Below are positions 17,440 to 25,795 of a stretch of 64,000 nt of DNA, piece after piece. Every line of letters starts with the position of its first letter. Position 1 is the stretch's first letter. The stretch is from Pyrinomonadaceae bacterium. GTDB taxonomy: Bacteria; Acidobacteriota; Blastocatellia; Pyrinomonadales; Pyrinomonadaceae. The stretch spans positions 1 to 64,000 of the forward strand of contig JAVEDP010000025.1 of assembly GCA_030841085.1 (NCBI GenBank). The letters run 5' to 3'. Below the pieces are notes generated by a model that was not told where the DNA came from, ran no database searches, and saw nothing but the letters and a program-made list of their open reading frames with translations. Both the position numbers and the translations under genes were made by a program.

Positions 17440-18734
17440 CGATTCTGCTCCATCCGTGGAAGAACATCCCTGAGTAGTTCATTGAAACGCTGAAAGCCAA
17501 TTTCCTCACCGACCGCGGGCGTAACGATTTCGACATTATTATTCGAGTCAAACTTAACCGCAAAAGCCTCGCGGTCGGCATCGTTGAATGCAAACGCGAT
17601 AAGCTTAAGCGTAGGGTTCTTGAGAGCCTTTTTCGTCATATCAAGAATGTGCGAGTCATTAAAAGAGAACCCAAAACTTATAAGCAGTGTGTTCGCCTTG
17701 TCTAACTCGTTCGCGTAAATTCTTAAGAGTTCGTAGTAGGTCCGTTCCATCAGTGTTGTTCGAAACTTCGTTGTCTGTGGCAGAACCACGGCATAGCTTT
17801 CGACGAAATCTCTTAGGTCAGCCGGAGAACTGCCGGCGGCTAAAAGATCCCGAGTTCTTATTCGGCAGATTACGTCATCATCGTCCTTTGTCCAGGATAT
17901 GGAGCCGTGCAGCTTTACGAAATTAATGGATGGAATCTCAACTTCATAGTCGTATACGTTCCCGGTATTGTACGTTTGGGTAAAGAACATTCGGGAAGAA
18001 TACTCAACCCGCCTATCAAGCCTGGGTACGCGAATAAAGCCATCATTTAGATTTAGGCTGGTAAAGGCCGCGGTCCCGCGCGGATTGCCTTTATCGTTTC
18101 GAACGGTGAAACCGAAATTGCCGTGACCGTTGATACTAGCGCCGTCGGATACCCAACCGCCTCCCATCGCCGCTTGATCGTTGGAGCCGACGGCAACGTT
18201 GATTGTCCCAATGCCCACCAGGTTTGCTGTCCAGTAGCCGTTGGTCGCATCTATCTTGACCTTGACGACATACGTATCAGCGACAACTCCCGAAAGGAAC
18301 GTGAAGGCATCGCCGTTACTGTCAACGACGACCCCGGTCACAGTGCGATCAGGAGTGTTGCTGTTGTTATTCGAATTGAACAACTCGAAAGTCACTCGCG
18401 CAAGCGTGATGTTGCCCGGTGCTCCGTCTGCTTCCTGTGTTAAGTGCGCGCCGAGACGAACGGTTGCCGTTTGTATCGATGGTCCCGCCGTCACCACAGC
18501 CTGGTCGCCCGTGTAGGCTGTCTCTGTGTTTTCCTTGGTCACCGTAATCGTCACGGTGGCGTCGGTTGTGGCGCTGTGTGGATCGACGGCCTGCAGATTG
18601 ATCGGATAAACCCCGGCCGCAACTGTAATGTTGCCCGAGATTGTTAACGCGCCCGGACCGGTTACTGTAGCCGTCAGGCTGGCCGGCAATGTCGAGACAA
18701 CCGATAACGTCAGGTCCGCGGTGGGATCGTCCAC
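17436..18734 (-). pseudogene. Chimeric ORF: Ig-like surface-protein fragment joined to the C-terminal half of a SIR2-like protein
   Basis: Residues ~227-432 are the second half of a SIR2_2-type protein (LNLNDGFIRVPR, INFVKLHGSISWT, TLLISFGFSFNDSHI, LRDVLPRMEQ). Its first half, with the NAD-binding Gly-rich motif and catalytic Asn/His, is absent. In its place residues 1-226 are beta-rich, Thr/Val/Asn-rich Ig-like sequence typical of secreted adhesin-like proteins (GNITVAAGVYPINLQAVDPHSATTDATVTITV). The splice lies near 18056, where base composition changes abruptly. The frame opens with GTG and has no signal peptide. Its stop overlaps the HerA start. Either a recombination scar or a misassembly. 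Confidence 0.75.
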
Positions 18735-18759
18735 ATCGGGTGTTCTCTGTGCCTCAGTG

Positions 18760-19176
18760 GTGAATTCTTATTATGTCGAGGGTCTATTTACCTTTCGCTT
18801 GCCGCCGGGATTTGTAAAGCGCGACTTGAAACAAGCGCAGGGCACAAGGGCAGAGTACAACAAAGATTCAACCAGGCTAGTATTCATCTGGGGTCGCAGT
18901 GAATCGCTTCCATATAAGGAGCGGCGCCAGAGCCGGATGAATGATTATGAGGAGAGCACTACGAGAATTCGGGGAAAGAGAGCGAACATCCGCGCCTATT
19001 GGGAAACCGTAAACGGAAGGCGACTTTATCGCTCGGAATTGAACGTTGGGAATTGGCAGAACGGCGAAATCGAACTTTACATGCGCATTGAGGGCAAAGA
19101 TCGAACGGTTCTAGATCTGGCAAAGGCAGTTTTCGCATGCGTGATTTTTCGTCTAGCAATACCTGAGCGGTCATGA
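18760..19176 (+). pseudogene. 5'-truncated gene of unknown function
   Basis: From about 18760 the plus strand reads NSYYVEGLFTFRLPPGF and continues to residue ~138 with mixed alpha/beta sequence (STRLVFIWGRSES, ANIRAYWETVNGRRLYRSELNVGNWQNGEIELYMRIEGKDRT). Upstream of 18760 the same frame is only the antisense of the Ig-like fragment, and no ribosome site is present, so the N-terminus seems lost at the same junction that broke the SIR2 gene. The family is unknown. An EcoRI-type hexamer (GAATTC) sits exactly at the junction. Confidence 0.5.
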
Positions 19177-19181
19177 GAGTT

Positions 19182-19200
19182 ACTGGGACCGCGTCCCAGT
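19182..19200. terminator. Palindrome between convergent genes, likely terminator
   Basis: ACTGGGAC-CGC-GTCCCAGT, a perfect 8-bp stem between the truncated gene (plus) and the DUF2306 gene (minus). There is no long T-run. Its sequence belongs to the same repeat family as the ends of the element at 20611-20731. Confidence 0.5.
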
Positions 19201-19206
19201 TTCACT

Positions 19207-19881
19207 CTAGGTTGCGCCGACTGCGTTTCTTGGCATGCTCGGTTTCCGCGACCCCCCTGCCTTAACACGCACAGTCACAGTCGAACGAAGTTCTTTCCAG
19301 TGAATCGCAACATCGGCCAGCGGAACTGACAGTGCGAGGCAGGACCAGATCATTGCCTGTACGATTTCAACGCCGAGAGCTTCCCATCCGGTAACTCCCA
19401 AAATAAAACGCCCAGCGATGAAGACCAGCGCGATTGCATAACTGCGCGTGGCCCACTGACGATGCAACGCGATTTTTCGTTTGTATGCGAATAGACCAGC
19501 CAGTGCCGTCGCGCCAATAAGCATAAGAGCGTCCACTGTTCCCAGAACAGTAAAGGAACGCGGCGCTCCAAATCGCTCCTGGTAATACTGGATGTAAGCA
19601 CCGAGGGGTGCGAGACCGAATGCCCCAACGACATACATGCGTCCCATAATGCGATGCGCTTTGGTGAATCGCTGTCGCAGCCGATCTGAAAACTGGAACG
19701 GCGCGAACAGCAGCACTATGGCGCCGAATATTCCGTGGGGCAGCAACCACCACTTAAAGGGCGCGTAGTGTTGCCAGGCCGGATGCGACGAGTCGGCCAG
19801 AAAACGTTCGTTGTGATACATGACATAAGTGCTCGCCACTGCAATCATTGAAAAAGTGACATACTTCGCGTTGAGTTTCAT
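19207..19881 (-). CDS. DUF2306 family membrane protein
   Basis: A 224-residue polytopic membrane protein. ATG at 19881 is chosen for AAAGGAG 8 bases upstream. Family features: HGIFGAIVLLFAPFQFSDRLRQRFTKAHRIMGRMYVVGAFGLAPLG and IALHRQWATRSYAIALVFIAGRFILG, with the conserved His residues in the first and later helices. About seven helices are predicted by eye. DUF2306 members may bind haem through these His, but the function is not established. The C-terminus is basic and cytosolic. Confidence 0.82.
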   Translation of the reverse strand: MKLNAKYVTFSMIAVASTYVMYHNERFLADSSHPAWQHYAPFKWWLLPHGIFGAIVLLFAPFQFSDRLRQRFTKAHRIMGRMYVVGAFGLAPLGAYIQYYQERFGAPRSFTVLGTVDALMLIGATALAGLFAYKRKIALHRQWATRSYAIALVFIAGRFILGVTGWEALGVEIVQAMIWSCLALSVPLADVAIHWKELRSTVTVRVKAGGSRKPSMPRNAVGAT

Positions 19882-20109
19882 CGGGGCTCCTTTTCGCTTA
19901 AAGTTCTGGTTCATACGTTTCTCCGTAATCGCCAGGTGCTCTATTTGTTAACGCGAAATTCTGCGGCCGTCTGGGCCATAAACAAGTAAAATTATTTTTG
20001 TATGAATTGGCCCACAGTCCGCGGACTTCCGGGTCTAACCACCGCTTCAAAAGCACAAGTAGTGAACTTAGGCCGATGTAGTATCGTACTGCCATCGGAG
20101 GAGACCAGA

Positions 20110-20574
20110 ATGTATTGTTCAGCTTGCGGTGTGTCTGTCGCGCAGGGCTTAAGTTACTGTAATTTTTGCGGCGCTAAGTTGGGTGGAACAGGTGATAACG
20201 CGCCTGAAGTACCAGCGGTAAGGCCTGAGCTCCTCGTATCCGCGATGGCCGGAGTCTTCATCCTCGGCATGGTAGCAATCACGCTGCTAATGGGAATGAT
20301 GAAGTCTGTGCTCGGCTTACCCGCGGATAGAGTTCTTGGCTTCACGCTGTTTCCCTTTCTGGTATTGCTTCTCTTGGAAGGCGTGTTTCTCCGACTGTTA
20401 CTCCATGGCAGACGACGTGTCGAAGCCAAACAAGATGCGCCGCGACCGAAGGAACAAGTTACGAACGAACTTGACGCGGCCCACGCGCGCGCGTTGCCGG
20501 AACCGAGGTCAAGCGTAACCGAGCACACCACCCGATCATTCGCGCCCATCCACGACGAGCGAAATTCCAAGTAA
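20110..20574 (+). CDS. Zinc-ribbon membrane protein
   Basis: A 154-residue protein. The start at 20110 follows GGAGGAG and places an N-terminal zinc ribbon first (MYCSACGVSVAQGLSYCNFCGAKLGG, two CxxC pairs). Two transmembrane helices follow (LLVSAMAGVFILGMVAITLLMGMM and VLGFTLFPFLVLLLLEGVFLRLLL), then a charged, probably disordered cytosolic tail. Such proteins are common and uncharacterised. The frame is open upstream to 20002 but that part is not needed. Single gene. Confidence 0.8.
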   Translation: MYCSACGVSVAQGLSYCNFCGAKLGGTGDNAPEVPAVRPELLVSAMAGVFILGMVAITLLMGMMKSVLGLPADRVLGFTLFPFLVLLLLEGVFLRLLLHGRRRVEAKQDAPRPKEQVTNELDAAHARALPEPRSSVTEHTTRSFAPIHDERNSK

Positions 20575-20610
20575 CAAAATTCGCTAAAGCCACTTCCCTC
20601 TTCTGACATC

Positions 20611-20731
20611 ACTGGGGAACGCGGGCGTCTCGCCCGCAATGAGCGCGTAGCGCGAAAGCTGTTTCGCAAACAACTTTCTCTCCACCGTAGGAGTGTCTGA
20701 CGACGCATGGCGGGACGCCCGCGGTCCCAGT
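20611..20731. repeat. 121-bp MITE-like element with terminal inverted repeats
   Basis: The left end (20611-20634) and the reverse complement of the right end (20709-20731) match at about 21 of 24 positions around a CGCGGGCGTC core. The interior has no gene. It accounts for most of the ~300-base gap before the ECF sigma gene. Partial copies of its end lie at 10126, 19182 and 40267. Confidence 0.65.
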
Positions 20732-20873
20732 GCGATCGGCTTGGCGCGTCCGGTTCGTTCCTTCGCGCCGCAAAACAACTGAACCACCCAGCTTCACTCA
20801 CCGTATTCCTTTCATCAACACCGTATTTCAAATCTCTACAATATTTCCCGCGTCAGCGCGTCTTCAGTAGTGG

Positions 20874-21479
20874 ATGTATGAAATGTCGAGCACACGCCCG
20901 GTGAACGAGCAACGCTTCGAACAGGACCGGCAAATCTCTGCCATCGTCGCGGAGGAACGATTCCGGCTGCGGAATTTCATTCGCCGGCGTGTGCCCGATC
21001 CTTCGGACGTGGAGGACATCGTGCAGGAAGTCTTTTACGAACTGGTCCAGGCCAATCGCCTGCTGATGCCAATTGACCACGTTACGGGGTGGCTGTTTCG
21101 CGTCGCGCGCAATCGCATCACGGATCGTTTCCGAAAGAAGAAGCGAGAAGCGTTCAGCGACACGACAGTGCAAGATGAACAGGGCGAGCTGCTGCGGATT
21201 GAAGATTTATTGCCATCTCCCGATGAGGGACCGGAAGCGCTTTACGTTCGCAGCGTGCTGCTCGATGAACTGGAACTGGCGATTGATGAACTGCCCGACG
21301 ATCCTTATGGGCAACGCGAAGTATTCATCGCCCACGAACTGGAGGGCCGCAGCTTCAAAGAGTTGTCGGAAGAAAGCGGTGTCAATGTCAACACATTGCT
21401 TTCGCGCAAGCGCTACGCAGTGCTGCATCTGCGCGAACGGTTGCAGACCATTTACGAAGAGTTTTCGAAGAAGAGGTAA
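20874..21479 (+). CDS. ECF-type sigma-70 family RNA polymerase sigma factor
   Basis: A 201-residue sigma factor with region 2 (FRLRNFIRRRVPDPSDVEDIVQEVFYELVQ, DHVTGWLFRVARNRITDRFRKKKRE) and region 4 (LPDDPYGQREVFIAHELEGRSFKELSEESGVNVNTLLSRKRYAVLHLRERL). The family contact helix and the HTH are intact. Start at 20874 or the ATG at 20883. A small membrane protein gene follows 6 bases after the stop and may be its membrane partner in place of a classical anti-sigma factor. Confidence 0.9.
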   Translation: MYEMSSTRPVNEQRFEQDRQISAIVAEERFRLRNFIRRRVPDPSDVEDIVQEVFYELVQANRLLMPIDHVTGWLFRVARNRITDRFRKKKREAFSDTTVQDEQGELLRIEDLLPSPDEGPEALYVRSVLLDELELAIDELPDDPYGQREVFIAHELEGRSFKELSEESGVNVNTLLSRKRYAVLHLRERLQTIYEEFSKKR

Positions 21480-21485
21480 CTGAAC

Positions 21486-21836
21486 ATGAGTAAGAGAATG
21501 AGAAAAGTAGTCTGGATGGCGCCGGCGGCGATCGTCGGCATGGCGGTCTTTATCGCGATCGGCGGCACGGTCGTGATGCTTTTGTGGAACTGGTTGACGC
21601 CGCTGTTGTTCGGCCTGCCAATGATCACTTTTTGGCAATCGGTCGGATTGCTGGCGCTCGGCCGCATCCTGTTCGGCGGATTTGGCTTGGGCGGAGGTGG
21701 TTCTCATCGATGCCATTCGCGAGGACGCATACGCGAACGGATGGACGAACGTTGGGAAAAAATGACGCCAGAGGAGCGGGAAAAAATGCGCCAGGGACTT
21801 TATGATCGCGGCGGCGAAACGTCGCCGTTGGATTGA
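21486..21836 (+). CDS. Small membrane protein downstream of ECF sigma factor
   Basis: A 116-residue protein with two transmembrane helices (WMAPAAIVGMAVFIAIGGTVVMLLWNWL, PMITFWQSVGLLALGRILFGGFGLGG). A short His/Cys-containing stretch (SHRCHSRG) and a charged helix (RERMDERWEKMTPEEREKMRQGL) follow. It starts 6 bases after the sigma stop, so the two are surely co-transcribed. I infer that it regulates or senses for the sigma factor; it shows no ASD or zinc-finger anti-sigma domain. Confidence 0.75.
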   Translation: MSKRMRKVVWMAPAAIVGMAVFIAIGGTVVMLLWNWLTPLLFGLPMITFWQSVGLLALGRILFGGFGLGGGGSHRCHSRGRIRERMDERWEKMTPEEREKMRQGLYDRGGETSPLD

Positions 21837-21899
21837 ACGCGACTGTGCAAATGCTGCCGCGGATAAACAGACTGGAATGGCCCGGCCTTTCGGCCACGC

Positions 21900-22044
21900 A
21901 AAGAGCGGGGGCAAGCCCACCTTCCTAACCGCGAGCTGATCAGGGTTGAGGTTGCGATGGGCGTCAGAAAGGCTTTCAACGTATCAGCGATTGCGCCAGT
22001 CACAGTATCTCGGGGTCGGGAAGGTGGGCTTGCCCCCGCTCTTT
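21900..22044. repeat. 145-bp MITE-like element with perfect 26-bp inverted ends
   Basis: Bases 21900-21925 are the exact reverse complement of 22019-22044 (core GCGGGGGCAAGCCCACC). The ~93-base interior has no open frame of note. It sits between the small membrane protein gene and the DUF4386 gene; the right end lies ~35 bases before the DUF4386 ATG. Confidence 0.85.
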
Positions 22045-22078
22045 AGTTGGCCCAACTGAGAAATGAAAGGGGAGAATA

Positions 22079-22780
22079 ATGAATTCAAGCAAAACAACAG
22101 CGAGACTCGCTGGCTTACTTTGGATTTTGGTGGGAGTTACAACTGGTATCAGTCTCGGCTACGTGCGCTCGACGCTGATCGTATTCGCGGATGCCACAAC
22201 GACTGCCGCCAACATCATGGCTTCTGAATTTTTATTCCGGGCAGGGATCGTCAGCAGTATTCTCACCCAAATCTTTTTGCTCTTTTTAGGATTGACGCTA
22301 TTCCGATTATTTCGTCGTACTCATAAAACATCGGCGACGATTATTTTGACGTCTACTTCGGTGGCGGCTGCGATCGGCGTCGTTAACTCACTCAACAATA
22401 TTGGAGCAGTGACGGTTTTGACGAACCCCGATTATCGGAAAGCATTTCAACCGGAACAGATCAATGCTCTGGCAATGATCTTTCTGAGGCTGAACAATTT
22501 TGGCATTGGACTGTTGGAAGTATTCACGGCGATGTTTCTATTTTGCCTCGGGTTAATAGTCGTAAGATCGGAAGCTCTTCCGCGAGTCCTGGGCTACTTG
22601 TTGATAATCGGCGCTTGTGCGTTTCCGATTAATACTTTTACCAAAATACTGATGCCGCAATTCCACCCCGCATTAATCACGCAGTTAACCATGCTCCTCA
22701 ATGCTTTTGGACCGCTGGCGACGATGCTTTGGCTGCTGATCAAAGGCGTGGATGAGCAGCAATTGATCGGCGAAGGTTAG
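22079..22780 (+). CDS. DUF4386 domain membrane protein
   Basis: A 233-residue protein with about six hydrophobic helices and DUF4386 hallmarks: the ARLAGLLWILVGVTTGISLGYVRSTLIV start, the FLFRAGIVSSILTQIFLLFLGLTLFRLFR core, and LRLNNFGIGLLEVFTAMFLFCLGLIVVRSEALPRVLGYLLIIGACAF. AGGGGAGAATA before the ATG supports the start. The function of the family is unknown. A remnant of a second family member lies at 8331. Confidence 0.85.
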   Translation: MNSSKTTARLAGLLWILVGVTTGISLGYVRSTLIVFADATTTAANIMASEFLFRAGIVSSILTQIFLLFLGLTLFRLFRRTHKTSATIILTSTSVAAAIGVVNSLNNIGAVTVLTNPDYRKAFQPEQINALAMIFLRLNNFGIGLLEVFTAMFLFCLGLIVVRSEALPRVLGYLLIIGACAFPINTFTKILMPQFHPALITQLTMLLNAFGPLATMLWLLIKGVDEQQLIGEG

Positions 22781-22903
22781 AAGCCGAAGAACACGCAGGT
22801 GTAAGCTAACTTAACCTGGTTGGTTTATAGTGGAACTAACAAAAAAGACTGCGTTTGCTTTCTCCGCCCACAGAAGTAGAATTCAGAACTCCATACAAGC
22901 GCG

Positions 22904-24598
22904 ATGATGTCGTCAACTGAATTGTCCAAACCACCAGCGCCAAACCGGCGTCTTTCGATCTGCCTGATCAACCCACGCAGCAAACCCTCGTATTGGACGT
23001 TCGACTTTGCGATGCCATTTTTCAACCTGGGTCGCAAGCCGCAATGCTCAATGGCCAATGGCTCCGTCATCGCCGTTGCGGCGCTGGTTCCCGCCGCGCA
23101 TGAGGTTGTTATCCTCGACGAGAATGTCGAGCCGATCGATTTTGAAAGCCTCCGGCGATTTGATGTGATCGGCGTAACGGGCATGATTGTCCAACGCGAT
23201 CGAATGCGCGAGATCCTTTTGAAACTGCGATCGTTGCCGGCGATGGTCGTCGCCGGTGGGCCGTTCGTGACGGTGAGCGACACTGCCTTCGAACCGCTGT
23301 GCGATGTGCGGTTCATCGGCGAAGCGGAACAAACATGGCCTGCGTTCCTGGACGCCCTCGCGTCCGGCGCTCGCGTTGAGCGCCGTTACGAACAGGCTGA
23401 AAAAACGGACATGACAACAGTCCCGGTGCCGCGGTTCGATCTGCTTCGGCGACATCGTTATGCGTCGGCGCCGGTACAATTCTCGCGCGGCTGTCCGTTC
23501 CTTTGCGAGTTTTGCGACATCATCACCATTTTTGGTAGACGTCCGCGAGTTAAGCGAGCTGCCCAGGTGCTCGCGGAGCTCGACGCTCTTACTGCTCAAG
23601 GTTTCAACGATTGCTTTCTCGTCGACGACAATTTCATAGGGAACAAATTGGAAGCGAAGCGCCTATTGCGATGCCTCATCGAATGGCAGAAGGCGCGCGG
23701 TTATCCGCTCACCTTTACCACCGAGGCCAGCATCAATCTCGCGAACGATACCGAATTCATTGACTTGATGGTCCAGTCCAACTTCCGGTCAGTGTTCATT
23801 GGCATTGAAACGCCGCGCATAGATTCACTTAAAGAGACCCGCAAGCTTCAGAACGTTCACGGCGATTCACTGCTCGAGAAGATCGACCGGATCCGCGAAC
23901 GGGGTCTGGTTGTTACCGCCGGCTTCATCGTTGGCTTCGACAACGATGATGAGAGCATCTTTGACGAGCAGTTTGAGTTCATTCAGGCCAGCGGCATTGC
24001 CAATTTATCGATTAGCCTGCTGACGCCGCTGCCCACGACACCTCTTTATGATCGGCTGGTCCAGGAAGGCCGCCTCGATTATGGCGATCCGGAGATTCCT
24101 TACCTTCCAATAAAGATGAGCCGAGAGCAACTCAAAGTAGGTTTTCGTCAACTTCTGAGTCGAGTGTTCGACCCGGACGCGTATTTTGATCGCGCCTTCG
24201 AAGGATTCTCGGGATCAACCGGCGTGCGCCTGAAGGGCGCAGCGATCGCCGCAAGAAATTTGCAAGGACCTTCAGGCCATTTGCGATCTTCAGCCGGCGC
24301 TGCAGTGCGGGCGGTTCGGCTAGGTTGTGTGATGGCGCGAGATGGCGAATTGAGGCGGCATCTAAGAGTCTGCTTGCGGGTGGTCAGGCGTAATGCCGCG
24401 CTGGGACCGAATGGTTTTACATTTGAAGCACTGGTGAATCTCTGGGTCACATATTGGCATTTTGCGAGTGTTACTCGATACCTTAGCGGCACTGATTTCG
24501 GAACCGTGCCGCAGCCTTTGACGCAACCGCCGATCGAGACAAAGTCACCAATTACCATATCAGCATCCGAATCGATGCCGGCGGGACAGACTCATTAA
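22904..24598 (+). CDS. B12-binding radical SAM enzyme (DUF4070 subgroup)
   Basis: A 564-residue protein. Residues ~15-160 form a cobalamin-binding Rossmann domain (no DxHxxG motif, as is usual here). The radical SAM core has the cluster motif C197-x3-C201-x2-C204 (GCPFLCEFC), and ~300-460 is the DUF4070-type extension (NLSISLLTPLPTTPLYDRL). The subgroup includes the hopanoid 2-methylase HpnP and BchE-like enzymes, so a methylation or rearrangement of a lipid or glycan substrate is plausible. It converges with the glycosylation operon and ends before an intrinsic terminator. Confidence 0.85.
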   Translation: MMSSTELSKPPAPNRRLSICLINPRSKPSYWTFDFAMPFFNLGRKPQCSMANGSVIAVAALVPAAHEVVILDENVEPIDFESLRRFDVIGVTGMIVQRDRMREILLKLRSLPAMVVAGGPFVTVSDTAFEPLCDVRFIGEAEQTWPAFLDALASGARVERRYEQAEKTDMTTVPVPRFDLLRRHRYASAPVQFSRGCPFLCEFCDIITIFGRRPRVKRAAQVLAELDALTAQGFNDCFLVDDNFIGNKLEAKRLLRCLIEWQKARGYPLTFTTEASINLANDTEFIDLMVQSNFRSVFIGIETPRIDSLKETRKLQNVHGDSLLEKIDRIRERGLVVTAGFIVGFDNDDESIFDEQFEFIQASGIANLSISLLTPLPTTPLYDRLVQEGRLDYGDPEIPYLPIKMSREQLKVGFRQLLSRVFDPDAYFDRAFEGFSGSTGVRLKGAAIAARNLQGPSGHLRSSAGAAVRAVRLGCVMARDGELRRHLRVCLRVVRRNAALGPNGFTFEALVNLWVTYWHFASVTRYLSGTDFGTVPQPLTQPPIETKSPITISASESMPAGQTH

Positions 24599-24664
24599 TG
24601 GCTAGTCCGCAAAAGCAGACGGGCGATATTAGCCCAACGATTTATCGCAGGGAGACTCGCGAAC

Positions 24665-24825
24665 AGAGTCTAAGTCCGCGTAACGGACGGTTGACGAGTG
24701 CAGTGATCTAGCGCTTATTATTCAGTCGTCCGCTTAACGGACTATATTTTCTTTCACCTCTTATCCCAGCAGTGAACTGCTGGGCTATTTTCATTCGTCC
24801 GCAATCGCGGACTGGGCTGGATTAC
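24665..24825. repeat. Cluster of GTCCGC palindromes
   Basis: Three short palindromic units share GTCCG/CGGAC arms: GTCCGCGTAACGGAC, GTCCGCTTAACGGAC and GTCCGCAATCGCGGAC. They surround the terminator hairpin in the gap between two convergent genes. Confidence 0.6.
24765..24791 (+). terminator. Intrinsic terminator after the radical SAM gene
   Basis: Perfect 9-bp stem CCCAGCAGT / ACTGCTGGG with a 2-base loop, followed by CTATTTT. It can end transcription of the radical SAM gene. Confidence 0.7.
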
Positions 24826-24874
24826 TTTTGTGCGCCGCCTCTGAACCCATCGCTGTAATTCCACATTGTTCTTC

Positions 24875-25795
24875 CTACGCCGAAGCAGGTCGGCCACGCC
24901 GCTCAACATGCGTCTCAAGAAAGTTTACGAAACTCTTTGTTATTGACAGCTCGCTCGTTTCTGCGCCGGCCATGGGGGCCTCAAACCTCAGAACTATATT
25001 CTGTCGTTCGTCGAGTCGAGCTGAGGTAAAAATCACGCCGGCGTCGCATCGTTGCGCCAGTTTAATCAAAGCGTCAGAGACATAAACCGCGCGGGTTCCG
25101 GATGTAAACTGGATAGTCCGGGCAGAGTTTCGCGGCGCCTCGTCGATCATCGCATACACGAGGTCGCCACGACGCAACGCTGTTCGGATGCGAATTAGTA
25201 AATTGGATGACGGCTGCAAGGCGGGAATAACGAAACGCGTCCCATAAATATGAACGAAAGAGGTCGCCGCGACGGTCGTCGGAGGACAACTCACGTCGTG
25301 TAAATAACGAATCAGCAAGACACTGAGAAGGGCGTGTGGTGCGACCATCAGTGTGCCATGGGAATTTCGTAAAGCCGCGCGCAGAATCTCGGCGCCTTCG
25401 ATCTTAATCTCGAGATCGAATAATACGCCGCCACGAGTCATGATGCTGAGCGCATGGTAAAGGGCGATCTCTTCGACTCCGTCGATGCCCAGCGAATCAT
25501 GCTTGCGATACCATGGCGTTCGCTTAACGATTGGAGTTAGCGCCGCCGTGAACCTGGTCGCCATTTTGAATCTGTAGCGCCGGGGAACAAGCCACATGGC
25601 GAACGCAAACGCGCGGCTCGCGACATGCCAGTAGAGCGCGGGCCTGTCTGCCTCGCGTGGCCGCAACCACCATGCACCAGGCGCATATGGCAATACGTTT
25701 GACGATACGGGTTGAGTATTCACAACGATAAAACTGAATGCCTTTCTGTTAGCACGGGTGCGAAAAAACAGGAATTTGCTCCGCTCGTTTTTCAA
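24875..25795 (-). CDS. Acyltransferase-like protein (LpxL/HtrB-type fold) in glycan operon
   Basis: A 306-residue protein. The stretch GTLMVAPHALLSVLLIRYLHD followed by TTVAATSFVHIYGTRFVIPALQPSSNLLIRIRTALRRGDLVYAMIDEAP resembles the layout of LpxL-type lysophospholipid acyltransferases, in which a His motif is followed by a conserved mid-block and a product-sparing loop. The classic HX4D/E is not clean (HALLSV), so the activity is uncertain. The start TTG overlaps the TGA of the upstream glycosyltransferase (TTGA); a later start is possible. It is the last gene of the operon. Confidence 0.55.
   Translation of the reverse strand: MKNERSKFLFFRTRANRKAFSFIVVNTQPVSSNVLPYAPGAWWLRPREADRPALYWHVASRAFAFAMWLVPRRYRFKMATRFTAALTPIVKRTPWYRKHDSLGIDGVEEIALYHALSIMTRGGVLFDLEIKIEGAEILRAALRNSHGTLMVAPHALLSVLLIRYLHDVSCPPTTVAATSFVHIYGTRFVIPALQPSSNLLIRIRTALRRGDLVYAMIDEAPRNSARTIQFTSGTRAVYVSDALIKLAQRCDAGVIFTSARLDERQNIVLRFEAPMAGAETSELSITKSFVNFLETHVERRGRPASA

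Noticed and set aside
18628-18759. N-terminal part of the plus-strand frame before 18760
   Set aside because: It is antisense to the Ig-like fragment, which has clear protein-like sequence on the minus strand.
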